From: Bettongia penicillata ogilbyi
Lineage: Eukaryota > Chordata > Mammalia > Diprotodontia > Potoroidae
Direction: 5' to 3'
DNA: 64,000 nt
Assembly: GCA_023548195.1 (NCBI GenBank)
Contig: JAJHZJ010000268.1
Coordinates: 2,362,215-2,426,214, forward strand
The notes beneath the pieces were generated by a model. The model was given only the letters and a program-made list of their open reading frames with translations. It ran no database searches and was not told where the DNA came from. This document shows positions 42,020-52,139 of this stretch, piece by piece. The translations under genes and the position numbers were made by a program. Each line of letters opens with the position of its first letter. Position 1 is the stretch's first letter.

Positions 42020-42245
42020 ATGTTTTAAATCCCTTTCTCACTCTGACATTCTACTGCATACATGTCAAGCTTTATTCTGGTTCTGACACTATTTATATAC
42101 ACTCTCTCAGACATAGTCTAAGGAGCCCTTCTACCTTTGATATTCTGTGGCCTCTGACATTCTTTGGTTTACGGGCCTTTGCAGCTCTGAATAATCTATA
42201 TTCTTTGTCCTCAGTTTCCTTCTAACTCTGATATTCCATAATTTT
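42020..42245 (+). repeat. degenerate array of a SINE 3'-tail motif
   Basis: About six occurrences of a CCTTCTARCTCTGAYATTCYA-like word (near 42030, 42072, 42126, 42152, 42176 and 42217), spaced roughly 25-55 bases apart. This word is the 3' end of the tRNA-derived SINEs in this window, and here it occurs without heads. Confidence 0.55.
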
Positions 42246-42284
42246 AACTAGGTATGATAGCTGTTGAAGTCCCTTTGGAAGGAA

Positions 42285-42540
42285 AGGAAATAAGCATATA
42301 TTAAATATCTTTCTGTGCTAAGTTCTTTACAAGTATCATCTTATTTGATATTTGTAACACCCAGAGAGTTTGGTGTTTTTAAAACTTCCATTTTGCAGTT
42401 GAGGAAACTGAGGCAAAAAGAGAATAAGTGACTTGTCCAGGGTCACACAGCTAGCAAGTGTCTGAGGCTGGATTTGAACTCAGTTACCCTTGCCTCTAGG
42501 TCCAGTACTCTATCCTCTGCACCACCGAGCTGCACCTTGG
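42285..42540 (-). mobile_element. MIR-like SINE, well preserved
   Basis: CATCTTATTTGATATTTG, GAGGAAACTGAGGCAAAAAG, 'gtgacttgtccagggtcaca', CAGCTAGCAAGTGTCTGAGG, 'gctggatttgaactcag' and the head complement 'ctgcaccaccgagctgc'. One of the clearest copies. Confidence 0.9.
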
Positions 42541-42547
42541 TCACCAT

Positions 42548-42548
<1 letters not shown>

Positions 42549-42601
<53 letters not shown>

Positions 42602-42610
42602 ATGTATGTA
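42549..42610. repeat. (TG)n-(TATG)n microsatellite
   Basis: TG runs with TATATG interruptions, adjoining the head side of a minus-strand MIR. Confidence 0.96.
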
Positions 42611-43155
42611 GGGAGAGAGAGACAATAACAGAGTCTTTGATTTTTTATATCATTTCTATTTTCTTCTCCTTTATATACTTCATAAATAGAGTCCTCAGTG
42701 CTCTCAACTATATTTCCTCCATACTCTACACTTGATGGAATCCAGCTACTTTTCATTTTATTATTCTCTTTAATTCTGTTTTCCTGCTTTAGAAGCACAT
42801 CTGAACTGTGATGTTAGACTCCAAGTATGGTGGCTTCAATTTCCTTTGTTATAAAAACCTTTTGAATGTTTTTTTAACCTCCTTTCAGCTTCATTCTTAA
42901 ATGTTTCTCAGATGTCCATTTAGTTGCATCTTTGACAAAACTTTCTTCAAATTGATTTTACTGTCTATTGCTTATCCTTATTTTATGAGGCAATATTGCT
43001 TATCCTTTTCCAACATTCTTCTCCATAAGATTTTACAAGAGTTTTTATTTTAAGCCTTCATTGCCCTTGACCATCACTTTTCCTCCTCTGCTTGGCAAGC
43101 AAATAAAATATTTGCTAAGAATTTTTTCCCCTTCTTTTAGAAATTTTGGGTCTTC

Positions 43156-43235
43156 TTATAATAAGTTATAATAGGTTATAATAAGTTATAATATAATAGT
43201 CTTCTTATAATAGGTTATAATAAACCTATTATGGA
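43156..43235. repeat. short tandem array of ATAATARGTT units
   Basis: Four 10-base units ATAATAAGTT/ATAATAGGTT in two groups. The longer block GTCTTCTTATAATA is itself repeated with a 49-base period (43150 and 43199). The right end, AACCTATTAT, is the complement of the unit and could form a hairpin. Confidence 0.8.
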
Positions 43236-43379
43236 AATAGGTTTATATCAATTAAACTTCAGTATGAAGTTACTGTGTCTATGCATTTTATTCTATCTAG
43301 ATCCAATTTTTAATTGTCAACAATTTATTTAACCAGGCCAAATTATAGTTGTTTAAATTGCACAGCATAGTTTTTCTTC

Positions 43380-43815
43380 TTTCTTCTAAATTTTTGTTCT
43401 TTGCTCTCTACACATGGTGATCGGCGAGCACACAAGACAGCTGATTCTGTAATGACCCTCACGTCAATAGTGAGTCTTTTTCTGCCTGTTAAAATATAAT
43501 CAATTTGAGATGCTATTTAATACTCACCATGTCCACGGCCTTCTGATTCTTGTTTTGAAAAAGTATTTGTAATGTATCTTCAGGAAGTTTCTGTGTAGAC
43601 CTTATTTCTAATCCATATTTTCTAGCATGTTTTTTTTACTCTCCTCACTGACTCACAGCTTTGCACTGAAGTCCCCAAACATCAAAATACAGATTGATTC
43701 ATTTTAGGGCAACTCATTAAATTCTTCAAAGAGTTTCTCTTCTTCTTTATTCTCTGGAACAGTTGTAGGTGCATAGGCTGTAGCCACTGTCATGGTGTTC
43801 TTACTGTAATTATTG
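43380..43815 (-). pseudogene. RTE LINE apurinic-type endonuclease domain remnant
   Basis: Reading the minus strand from 43797 down: MTVATAYAPT (the S/T.YAP motif of AP-type endonucleases), ILMFGDFSAK (GDFNA motif, 43652-43690), RRPWTW (43529-43548; RRWTW in RTE) and QIDYILTGRKR (NxIDYI motif, 43490-43515). The order and spacing fit the RTE/BovB endonuclease that nicks target DNA for reverse transcription. Asn is replaced by Ser in the GDFNA motif, and in-frame stops are present. Confidence 0.78.
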
Positions 43816-43819
43816 TCAT

Positions 43820-44055
43820 GAACACTGCAATATAAAATGACTAAATAAAAATGTCCCATAAAATATATTTTTATTATTTTTGGACATACGATAAAAACAA
43901 TTCATTAGATTTTGCCTTTTCAGGGAAAAATCTGCCAGTTACCCTTACATTAGGTTCAGCTTCCTTCTTTCTTAGGTTTTCATTTATAGGAAGAATTTCA
44001 AGATTGATACGTTTCAGTTTTTCTCATTCTTCATCTGCTTGTTGGTAGTCAGGGT
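43820..44055. other. unique sequence, nothing recognised
   Basis: Adjoins the RTE fragment and may contain more of it, but it is not assignable. Confidence 0.4.
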
Positions 44056-44059
44056 ATGT

Positions 44060-44245
44060 TTTTATATTTAGAATAGCAATTACATTTATATAGAGAACTT
44101 TCAGTGATCTATATAGGTTCTTGGTATGTATCTTATAGTATAAGAGAATTGTGTGAAGGCATTGAGAGCTTGTCAACTTGTTCATGCTCACACAGCCAAC
44201 ATATGTTGGAGGCAAGACTGGAACCCAGACTATCCTGAATTACAG
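44060..44245 (-). mobile_element. MIR-like SINE
   Basis: 'tacatttatatagagaactt', 'cttgttcatgctcacacagc' and 'caagactggaacccagacta' are in the minus-strand order. Confidence 0.72.
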
Positions 44246-44249
44246 CCAG

Positions 44250-44985
44250 TTCTCTTTTCTTTATGTTCTTTTATGCTTGCTTAGTGAAGGGGAAAAATAA
44301 GCTTTCCTGGTTTGGGGGATCTATGACTACAGAGTTTTTACGGTACAGATCCCAGTTCTCTATCCTGAGAATTAGAGAGTTGGGCAAAGGCAGCAGCGAA
44401 AACTTAGGGAAATTTCCAACAAACTTGTCTGCCCATGATGGAGAGGCTAATGGGGGTTTTCTCTCCCTACCCACTATCAAAGGGTGTGTGGTTATGCCCT
44501 GTCCAAATGAAGTAGGAGCCCTGGACTGAATCAAAATCATATTCATTGTGACCAAATGGATTCCAGGAGAATCGGGAACTTCAGTGGGAGGAACTCGACG
44601 AACAAAGGAAGTGTGTGACAGATAGACAAGGAGCCTAGGCTTCTTTTATTTATTTATTTATTTATTTTGAGTCTAAAGGGAGGCATTTGTGGACTTCACT
44701 AAGTGTTTCTACTTTTACAATGAAAGAGGCCCTTGATGAGTGCAATGCCATCAGGATAAGGCTACAATCAGCTTTAATTTCACAGAATCAACTAGATAAG
44801 CTTCTCTAAAATCAAAGCTCTGTATCATCAGAGGTTCTTTAGATTAATAGGGGAGTGAGGAGGGGTTTTGGAGTGGAAACCTCTCCTCTTCTCATCTGTC
44901 CAACAAATCTGATTTTGAGCTATTGTGGATGGAAGTGGAAGTGTCCTCATTATGAATCTCCTTTCAGGATAGTGCTAATAATAAG
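44250..44985. other. unique block with (TTTA)n
   Basis: Repeat-free apart from a (TTTA)n run at 44645-44667. Frames 44263-44529 (plus) and 44271-44555 (minus) overlap almost fully on opposite strands. Neither has a recognised domain. Candidate non-coding element. Confidence 0.45.
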
Positions 44986-44989
44986 AGGC

Positions 44990-45120
44990 CTTGTGGGTCA
45001 TAGAGAACTGAATTCAGAATCAGAATAAAACTGGGTTCATATCCCAGGCCAATCACACATTATTTGATAGAGGATAACTCATTTAAATCTTCAGTACCTG
45101 AACACTAGACTTAAGAGTCA
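44990..45120 (+). mobile_element. MIR-like SINE fragment
   Basis: 'ataagaggccttgtgggtca', 'tagagaactgaattcagaat' and 'actgggttcatatcccaggc' match a degenerate plus-strand head. Confidence 0.55.
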
Positions 45121-45850
45121 GTGGTTCACAATGATTTTTGGAAAAATTGTGTTGTGAGCAATCAAGGTAATATAATATGCTTCTCATAATATTATTTTAG
45201 ATTTATCAAGTATTTAAAGCAACTCCAATTATAACATTTGCCCCCAAAGTTTCAAATTAAGACTTTCATTATGTAATTTTATATGTACATATATTATATA
45301 TACATATATAAATCATTTTACTTTTCAGAATAAAAACCCCAAAAACAAAGTTATAGAACTCTAATTATAAAATAATTATAAATATTTTACATGGAAAAGT
45401 AATCTAGTAATTTATGTTTGCTATCATCTACAAGACATCATTAATTTTTTTAAAAATTTACAATTTGTTTTGAATGTATGATTTGAATAAAATAAGTTAC
45501 AACTTAGAAGATAATATAATAAGATTATATAATTTCAATTTCAATATTGCCCTTTTAAAATTTGAACAAAGGTTCACAATATTTGGCTTACCATAAGACA
45601 GAAACATTGTTAAGTATACTTCTACATCATTTATTTCTGCATTTTGATTTAAAGGAAGAATAAAATTAAAATACTCAGTCATCCAAATTTGTGGTAGGAG
45701 AATTTTATATACTCTCTTTATGAGAGATGAAAATTTAAAAAAAATTCTTATCCATGCAATCAATTGATAAAATGAATAGTTAAAATGTAAAATATTTGTT
45801 TTTTTCTACTTGCTAATAAGTAGTCTATTAAATGAGAAATGTAACTTTCA
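45121..45850. other. very AT-rich unique sequence
   Basis: Begins with CAGTGGTTCACAATG, which resembles a hAT terminus, but no partner terminus was found. The 88-codon minus-strand frame 45497-45763 has no recognised domain. Confidence 0.4.
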
Positions 45851-45852
45851 AC

Positions 45853-45914
45853 TATATATATATATACATATGTGTGTGTGTGTATATATATATCTATATA
45901 TCTATATATATATC
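45853..45914. repeat. (TA)n-(TG)n microsatellite
   Basis: Alternating TA, a short TG run and TATC units. Confidence 0.95.
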
Positions 45915-46339
45915 TTCATTTTTAACAAGGTTTATATATCAACTAACCTTTGTAAGGAGAGATTCTCATCAAATATGTCTTCCCTCTTTCCTGCGACTTT
46001 CCTGCCACTGTCATTTGGTTGTCAGTGATCTTTTTAAAGCACAAATCTAACCATGTCATGGCCCTGTTCAATAAACTCCAGTGGCTCTCTATCACCTCTA
46101 GGATCAAACATAAAAAATAAAACCAAAAAATATTATTTGTCATTCAAAGTTCTGCATAATTTGCCTCACCCCTCTTTCCAGTCTTCTTATGCCTTATACC
46201 TCACTTGGTCCTGTATACTCTGTGATCTAGTGCCACTTCCCTCCTTACCGATCCTCAGTTAAGATATTTCGTCTTTGAACTCCAGGCAGTTATGCCGGCT
46301 GTCCTCCAGACCTGTAAACCTCTCCTTCCTCATCTCTGT

Positions 46340-46585
46340 CTACTAAGACAGTTTAGTGGTGCAGTACATAGATCACTAGGTTTGGGTTCAGAAAGACCTA
46401 AGTTTAAATCCAGTCTCAGCACTTACTTTCTGTGTGACCTTGGGCAAGTCTTTTAACTTCAGTTTCCTCAACTGTAAAATGGGTAATAATACATATTTTC
46501 CAGGATCATTGTGAGGCTCAAGTGAGATAATATTGGTAAAGTATTTTGCACAGTGCCTGGAACATAACAGGTAAGTATTAATTGC
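46340..46585 (+). mobile_element. MIR-like SINE inserted in L2
   Basis: 'agtttagtggtgcagtacat', AAGTTTAAATCCAGTCTCAG, CTGTGTGACCTTGGGCAAGTC, 'ctcaactgtaaaatgggtaa', 'gtgaggctcaagtgagataa' and GCACAGTGCCTGGAACATA give a nearly complete copy. Confidence 0.88.
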
Positions 46586-46587
46586 TT

Positions 46588-46868
46588 GTTTCCTCCTTCT
46601 CTCCCTCTTTTCCTCTTCCTTCCTTTCCCTCCTCCCTCTTTTCTCTCCTTTTTCTTCTTTCCTCCTCCCTTCTTTCTTCTTCCTTCCTCCCTTCTTTTCT
46701 TCCCCACTTCCCTCTTCCCTCCCTCTCCTCCTTCTTTCCTCCCTCTCACCCTTTCATCTTTTCTTCCCTCTTCTTCTGTCTTCATTTCTTCTCCTTCTCT
46801 CCCTCCCTCCCTTTTCTTCTTCCTTTCTCTCTTCTTTTTTTCTTTCCTTTTGGAGTCTCTGTTTTCCT
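46588..46868. repeat. 280-bp polypyrimidine tract
   Basis: Almost pure C/T (CTTCC, CTCCC units) at the 3' end of the SINE, probably grown from its tail. The open frames across it are composition artefacts. Confidence 0.95.
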
Positions 46869-47090
46869 TTTAAGCCCCAGTTAAAATCCTGCCTTCTAAT
46901 CTTCCCCTTAACTCTAGGGCCTTCTGTCTGTTGATTATTTACAATTTATTCTGTGCATACCTTATTTGTACATAATTCTTTCCATGTTTTCTCCCCTGTC
47001 ACACTGTGAGGCACTTGAAAGCAGGTGCTACCTTTTACCTGCTATGTTCCTGGCACACAGCAAGAATTTAATAAATATTTATTGACTATT

Positions 47091-47464
47091 TGGCTGCTAA
47101 AAGGCTGAACAATATCATCAATGAGTTCATATGAAAATCTTCAGGATAAAAGAATAGTAACATACATTGAGGACAAGTTACCACAAAATTAATAACAAAT
47201 TGTAGAGTCTTAATACTGGAATGATGGACTATATAAGACTTGTTGCTATACAGTGGTTTTGATGATCCATGATGGTTATAGGATGACTTGTAATGTGCAT
47301 GCTGAGAGGTGATAATTATAAAATAGTTTGACTTTTGCATTGTAAGGAAGCAAACATTGGTAACATCTTGAACATGTGATTATATAATTGATGAGTTACT
47401 ATTACAGGGTAATAAAGGGGAGCAAGGAAGCTACTCTGGTGCACAGTACAGAAAGCATATGAAA

Positions 47465-47499
<35 letters not shown>

Positions 47500-47741
47500 G
47501 CTATCTATTAGGAATCAGCTTGTGCTTAACTAAATCTCTGAGGCAGTATGAAAACAATTTGATGACAGTTTGAGAAACTGCAAGAAAACATTCTGCTTAG
47601 TCAGAAGTAGTCAGAATTTGATGTAATCATTACCTCAACACCACAATAACTATAAACAATGGTTTTTTTGAATAGCTGCAGAAACAAATTTATCATGGAT
47701 GCTTCAGATATGTACACACTTATTGTCACAGAAGAAAGGCA
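47091..47741. other. unique sequence with (AT)n
   Basis: No element recognised except an (AT)n run at 47467-47496 that follows a duplicated GAAAGCATAT. Confidence 0.5.
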
Positions 47742-47743
47742 TA

Positions 47744-48041
47744 TAGTTATCCCTTCCACACCATGACTTTCCCCATCATGGTTTCAATATATCATGGGTG
47801 GGCAAAAGAAATTTAATAGGACTTTTTTTGGGAGATTCATAGAAGCCACAGATGACATGTGAAGGCCAGCAGATTACATAAAGCCTATGACCAAATACTT
47901 AACCCAAATTTTGGGTGCTATAAACAACTCATAAAAAAGAAAAAAATCGGACTTCTTCTCTGGTACATAGGAAGGTCCACAAAATTTTCCATTGAATTTC
48001 AGGAATGCTGTACTCCAGTCCCAGTGTGGAAGGGATAACTG
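47744..48041. mobile_element. MITE-like DNA transposon, TA target duplication
   Basis: The left edge TAGTTATCCCTTCCACAC and the reverse complement of the right edge CAGTTATCCCTTCCACAC match at 17 of 18 bases. Both edges are flanked by TA (47742-47743 and 48042-48043). Terminal inverted repeats beginning CAG, with a TA duplication and a non-coding interior of about 300 bases, fit a non-autonomous Tc1/mariner-superfamily (Tigger/pogo-like) element. No transposase is encoded. Family not identified. Confidence 0.78.
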
Positions 48042-48084
48042 TATTTGTAATATAACTGGGAAATTATTTACATGTTAAAACACC

Positions 48085-48265
48085 AGAATTTTTAGCAAAA
48101 AACTCTTGGACCATTGTCATTAACTTCGCTATGGAAACCACTGCTCTAAGATGAAGAATTGTTGCCTGTCTGCATTGGTAGATGAAATTTTTTTTCACTG
48201 GGAGCTCCCTACATGCATGAAAACATGGGTGCAGTAAAAAAAAATCATAACTCAGTTACAGACAA
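48085..48265 (+). mobile_element. tRNA-derived SINE 3' part
   Basis: 'ctgtctgcattggtagatga' and 'ctgggagctccctacatgca' match the 3' half of the marsupial SINE type at 35100 and 37050. Confidence 0.55.
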
Positions 48266-48555
48266 TTTATAAGACTTTAAATGTTCTTTCCACCCAGTGA
48301 TCCTACAAACTTATTTCCTCCCAATGGTCTTGTGAGCAGATTTGGAACTAGTGGGAGAGGGGAAAATGGGGAGGTATTTTCCATTACCTAGAACAAAAGA
48401 TGTGATCTCCCAGTGTCCTGAGGTCATCACAGCCCTGCCCCTAGCCTGCCATTTCAATGAGGTTGCCTCTGACTCTAATGCCATGAGCCCTTGATTTCCA
48501 TGCCACTATGCACTATTATCAGGGGGATAAGTTGTAAAGATGAGACATTCTGGTC
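48266..48555. other. unique sequence, nothing recognised
   Basis: No repeat or gene recognised. Confidence 0.5.
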
Positions 48556-48559
48556 ACAC

Positions 48560-49080
48560 CCCCAATAATAAATTTACCCTTAATTCCCAGTATTTTCTGT
48601 CCTCCTCTTCTCTCAATTTCCATTGCATGTAAACCTCCTTTCTTTCCTACCTTCCTCTTCCCTAGCTCTTTCTCTCACTTTTCTCCTGGTTTCTGACGTT
48701 CATTAAAACCTAGCTTTCTTCTGAAAACATGGGGTCTCTTGACATCCTCTTCAAAGCCAGTTACTTTTTCTCTCTCATTTCCTCACACACAGGGGCAGTA
48801 GGAGGATTTGGCATATTGTTTGCTCCATACTCTTATTTTGTTATATATTCTTGTCATCATCACTCAGTAAACATTCACCTTTTAAAGATTTTATTCCTTC
48901 CTGTCCTGTTGTCCATCTGTCCTTGAAGAATACTTTCTCTCTTCCTTCAATAAGTTCAATACCTTATTTGGTCTTCTCCATTCCAATCCCATGTTTCATT
49001 GAAACAATTTCTCCTTTAAATTCCTGAATGCCATTATTTCTGTCTTAAGTCTACCTCAACAACAGCATTGGAATAGTCAT
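48560..49080 (+). mobile_element. L2-like LINE, endonuclease-region fragment
   Basis: 'cattaaaacctagctttctt', 'gaaaacatggggtctcttga', 'catcctcttcaaagccagtt', 'acacacaggggcagtaggag' and 'gatttggcatattgtttgct' follow the 5' (endonuclease) part of L2 ORF2 (ETWLSPDDTGS..-type region). Only short frames remain. Confidence 0.6.
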
Positions 49081-49194
49081 CGTCATACTTGAGACAATCC
49101 CTTCAATCAATTGAATAACTATTTAGGGTTCCCTCTTTAGGCACATAATGCAAAGACGATCTTCATTGTTTGAAGAGATGAATTCCAGTGGGTG

Positions 49195-49280
49195 AAACTT
49201 ACGTAGCCAGTAAATGTTAGTTTGAATCTGAATTTTCCTGAATCCAAGTTCAGTGTTCATTCTACTATGCCATGCTGCCT
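49195..49280 (-). mobile_element. MIR-like SINE fragment
   Basis: 'gtagccagtaaatgttagtt', TGAATCTGAATTTTCC and 'tcattctactatgccatgct' match the head side of a minus-strand MIR. Confidence 0.5.
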
Positions 49281-49324
49281 CTCAGGCATTAAGATCATGC
49301 ATTTCTGGGGTGGAGGGGAAGACA

Positions 49325-51170
49325 ACCCTGAGAATCAAGCAAACAAGCATTTATTATGCAGCAACTATGGGTCAGAGACAGTAAGAAGAGCTGTAGATAC
49401 GACATCAAACATGAAACTGTTGCTAAACTTCAAGGAGTATCCATTTTAATGGGGGTGACAACATGTATACATCCAGGTATATACAAATAAATATAAATAG
49501 GTCTAGAGGGGAAAGTACTAGCAGCTAGAGGGTGTGTGTGTCAGAAAAGCCTTTGAGTTAAGTTTTGAAAGAAGTCAGACATGACAAGAGATAAAGGTAA
49601 GGAAAAGAACATTCCAATATGTCAGGAAGAGAAAGTGGCCCAATATGGTTGAAATGTAGAGAGCAAGGGAGGTTGTCATTGTTCAGTCATTTTTCTGTTG
49701 TATCCAACACTTCATGACCCCATCCTTTGAGGAGGGGTTGGGAAAAGATGCTGGAGTGCTTTGCCATTTCCTTCTCCAACTCATTTTACAGATGAGGAAA
49801 GTGAGGCAAACAGGATTAAGTAACTTTCCCAGGGTCACATAAGTAGTAAGTGTCTGAGGCCAGATTTGAAATCAGAAAGATGGGTCTTCTTGTTTCCAAG
49901 CCCAGTGCTCTATCCACTGCACCATCTAGCTGTTTCTAAGAAAACTAGAAAGGCAAGAAAGGGGAAGATTGTAAAAAACTTCTGAATGCCAGAAGAAGGA
50001 ATTTATATTTGATCCTAGAAGTATTGGAGAATGACAGGATTTGTCATGGGGATGGAATAGTCAGATCTGGACTTCAGCAAATTCATTTTTGTAGCTGGAT
50101 TAAGGATGAATTAGAGTGGTGAGAGATTTGAAGTAGGGAGACATACTTACATTGATGTAGGTAATCCAATAGTCCAGGAAAGTAGTAAAGAGAACTTCAG
50201 TAAGGGTGGTGCCTACGTGAGTGATCATAATGAGTTGGATGTGAGAGAAATTGAGTTGATATAAATACAAGGTTTGGACCCTGATTAGATATATATGATG
50301 AGTAAGAGTGTGAAATCAAGAAAAAATCTTGGTTAACCAGAAGAATGATGATGCCTTCAGGAGTAATAGGGAGATCCAGAAGTGGGATATATTTTTGAGT
50401 GCTGTTCTGGGTATGTTGAATTTCGGATACCTATGGAATATCTAGGTTAAAAAAATATTTATTAGGCAATTTATGATATGAGAATGGAGCTCAGTTAGAT
50501 ATGTAGATTTGGGAGATATTTACGTAGAGGTGGTAACTGAACTAATGGAAACCTACAAAGTTAACAAGTGAGAAAATGTAGACAGAAAAATAGAAAAGGA
50601 ACCTATACAGAGCCTTGGGAAGACACCCAGAGTTATTTGTTGTGATATCAGCAAAAACAGAGAAACATTGAATGTTGGTGGATTTTTGAACAAGTTGGCT
50701 TGAAAAATGGAAAAGAAGTATAGGGCAGGGTGAGAGCTAGTGAGATGTTTTACTATATGATAAGAACATTTTAAGGATGGAGGACGTTGACAAGTTTGTA
50801 GGAATCGGGGAAGGAATAAGTAAATAAGGAGAAATTCAAGATTAATACATAGGTCAGTTTGCTGGAGTATATAGGAAAGACTAATATCAAGCCTATTTGT
50901 AGAGCAGTTGACCTTGTTGAGAAGGGCAATTCAAATGCTTCATTGGGGACTGGAGAAAATAACCAGGAATCAAATCGAAGCGTTACGAATTGAGGAAGAA
51001 TGAAGAAAAGGAAGCTTGAAACCAGTGGCTTTAATCCTCTCCGCTAAGTATGAAGCAAAGTGCCTATCTGAGTGGGCAGAGAGAAAGAGTGCTGTGGCAG
51101 ATTTGACAAGATAAGAGAAGGATGAATATTAGCATGAAACTCATAAAGGTTGTTGTTTTTTTGGCTGAGG
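49325..51170 (-). mobile_element. long L2-like LINE copy split by a SINE
   Basis: From the complement of the L2 3' end (49335, 'gcaaacaagcatttattatg') through 'gagttaagttttgaaagaag' and 'gaagaacattccaatatgtc', interrupted at 49677-49935, then 'gagaatgacaggatttgtca', 'gtaatccaatagtccaggaa', 'ggtggtgcctacgtgagtga', 'tttacgtagaggtggtaact' and 'gagccttgggaagacaccca'. About 1.6 kb of L2, including most of the ORF2 end. All frames are broken. Confidence 0.75.
49677..49935 (-). mobile_element. tRNA-derived SINE with RTE-type tail, well preserved
   Basis: Starts with the tail complement 'gttgtcattgttcagtcatt', then 'cacttcatgaccccatcctt', GGAGTGCTTTGCCATTTCC, 'cagatgaggaaagtgaggca', CCAGGGTCACATAAGTAG, 'ggccagatttgaaatcagaa' and the head complement 'tccactgcaccatctagctg'. 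Younger than the L2 it interrupts. Confidence 0.92.
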
Positions 51171-51209
51171 AATCAAGGCGGGAACTGGGATCAGGGAAGA
51201 GCATAATTT

Positions 51210-51328
51210 AAATTCCTTGATGACAGGTACTCATCTTTGCCTTTTTATTTCCAGCACCTGCCACAGTGTCTTGAATGTAGATACTTGGCATTTACTAAAT
51301 GTCCGTTGAACTGAATTGAGATTGCACT
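51210..51328 (+). mobile_element. L2-like LINE 3' end
   Basis: 'aattccttgatgacaggtac', 'tatttccagcacctgccaca', GTGTCTTGAATGTAGA and 'ggcatttactaaatgtccgt' match the L2 3' end, opposite in strand to the preceding copy. Confidence 0.75.
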
Positions 51329-51329
51329 C

Positions 51330-52135
51330 CATTAGCCCCAGTTTTATGTTTGCCTCAGAATATAAAAATAGACTTGGGCATCATTACCCTACTACCTAAT
51401 AAATTTATCTTGAAACTCTTCCCTCAAGTGGTTGATTATGTTACTTCATGAATGCCCATGACTATGATAACTACACTGGAAAATCCTTCACATTCAAGCA
51501 AAACTGGAAACATCTTTGTAATGGTTATTTAAAGGATGTGAGAGAAGAATGAGTTCCCCAGCATGGTCAGATAGTTTAAGCAGTCAGATTTTATACATAT
51601 ATAACCCTACAGGAAAGAGAAGGCTCCCACAGGAAGACTCCCTTGGAGCTACACAGGATGAAAATCTGGTGCTTCTGCACAATAGAATAATTCTTGGAAC
51701 AATTGAATTGAGTGAAGCTATTCAATATCTACTTAGGCTCCCTAGAGGGTATTCAGAGCCAAAAGGGAGATGTTTATGGCTCTGGAAGGCTCTGAACTTT
51801 CCAAGAAAAGAAATCTGCTGCCATCTTTCTTCATTTATATCCACATTTCACTTATAGCTATGCCAACGAATGGGGAAAACTTGTTTAAACAGGAGACATT
51901 CTCAACAGCAAGTTTACATTTACAATGGAAATATTTTTGCAAGCTCTGGAGCTATTAATTTATAACCATTAACATCAGGTAGCCACCAAAGACCCACAAG
52001 AATTTCTGGTCCACTGGAAAAGTTAAACACGAGTTTAGAGGGAACTACCATCGAGAGTCTGCTTGAATAAAGAGCCAACAAATGCATTGTGATAGGAAGA
52101 AGAATCATTATAATGGTTTAAACAAATCCTGATGA
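51330..52135. other. unique sequence, nothing recognised
   Basis: The frame 51549-51857 (102 codons) shows no recognised domain, and there is no splice or promoter context to support it. Confidence 0.5.
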
Positions 52136-52139
52136 GAGG

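Larger units (their letters stand above)
42855..43815 (-). mobile_element. RTE (BovB-like) LINE fragment
   Basis: Minus-strand DNA encoding RTE ORF pieces. From high to low coordinates: the endonuclease (separate entry), VITESAVLCARRSPCVES (43400-43470; RTE consensus-type V.TESA.....DHRLV), and then a region with NLKKVLSKMQLN-like sequence (42930-42965). An AT-rich tandem repeat (43156-43235) interrupts it. Several stops and frameshifts show it is dead. Confidence 0.7.
46015..47090 (+). mobile_element. L2-like LINE split by a SINE and a pyrimidine tract
   Basis: Left part 46015-46330: 'aatctaaccatgtcatggcc', CTGTTCAATAAACTCCAGTGG, 'aggatcaaacataaa', encoding LFNKLQWLSITSRIKHK, an L2 ORF2 C-terminal segment. 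Right part 46870-47090: 'agccccagttaaaatcctgc', GTTGATTATTTACAATTTATTC and the 3' end 'aatttaataaatatttattg'. The two parts are consecutive in L2, so 46335-46868 arrived later. Confidence 0.85.

Noticed and set aside
45119..45140. hAT-like terminus CAGTGGTTCACAATG
   Set aside because: No matching opposite terminus or target duplication found downstream in the AT-rich region.
46468..46884. Frames of 95-105 codons on both strands
   Set aside because: Translation of the C/T-rich tract at the SINE tail.
51549..51857. 102-codon plus-strand frame
   Set aside because: No recognised domain, no exon signals and only chance-level length.
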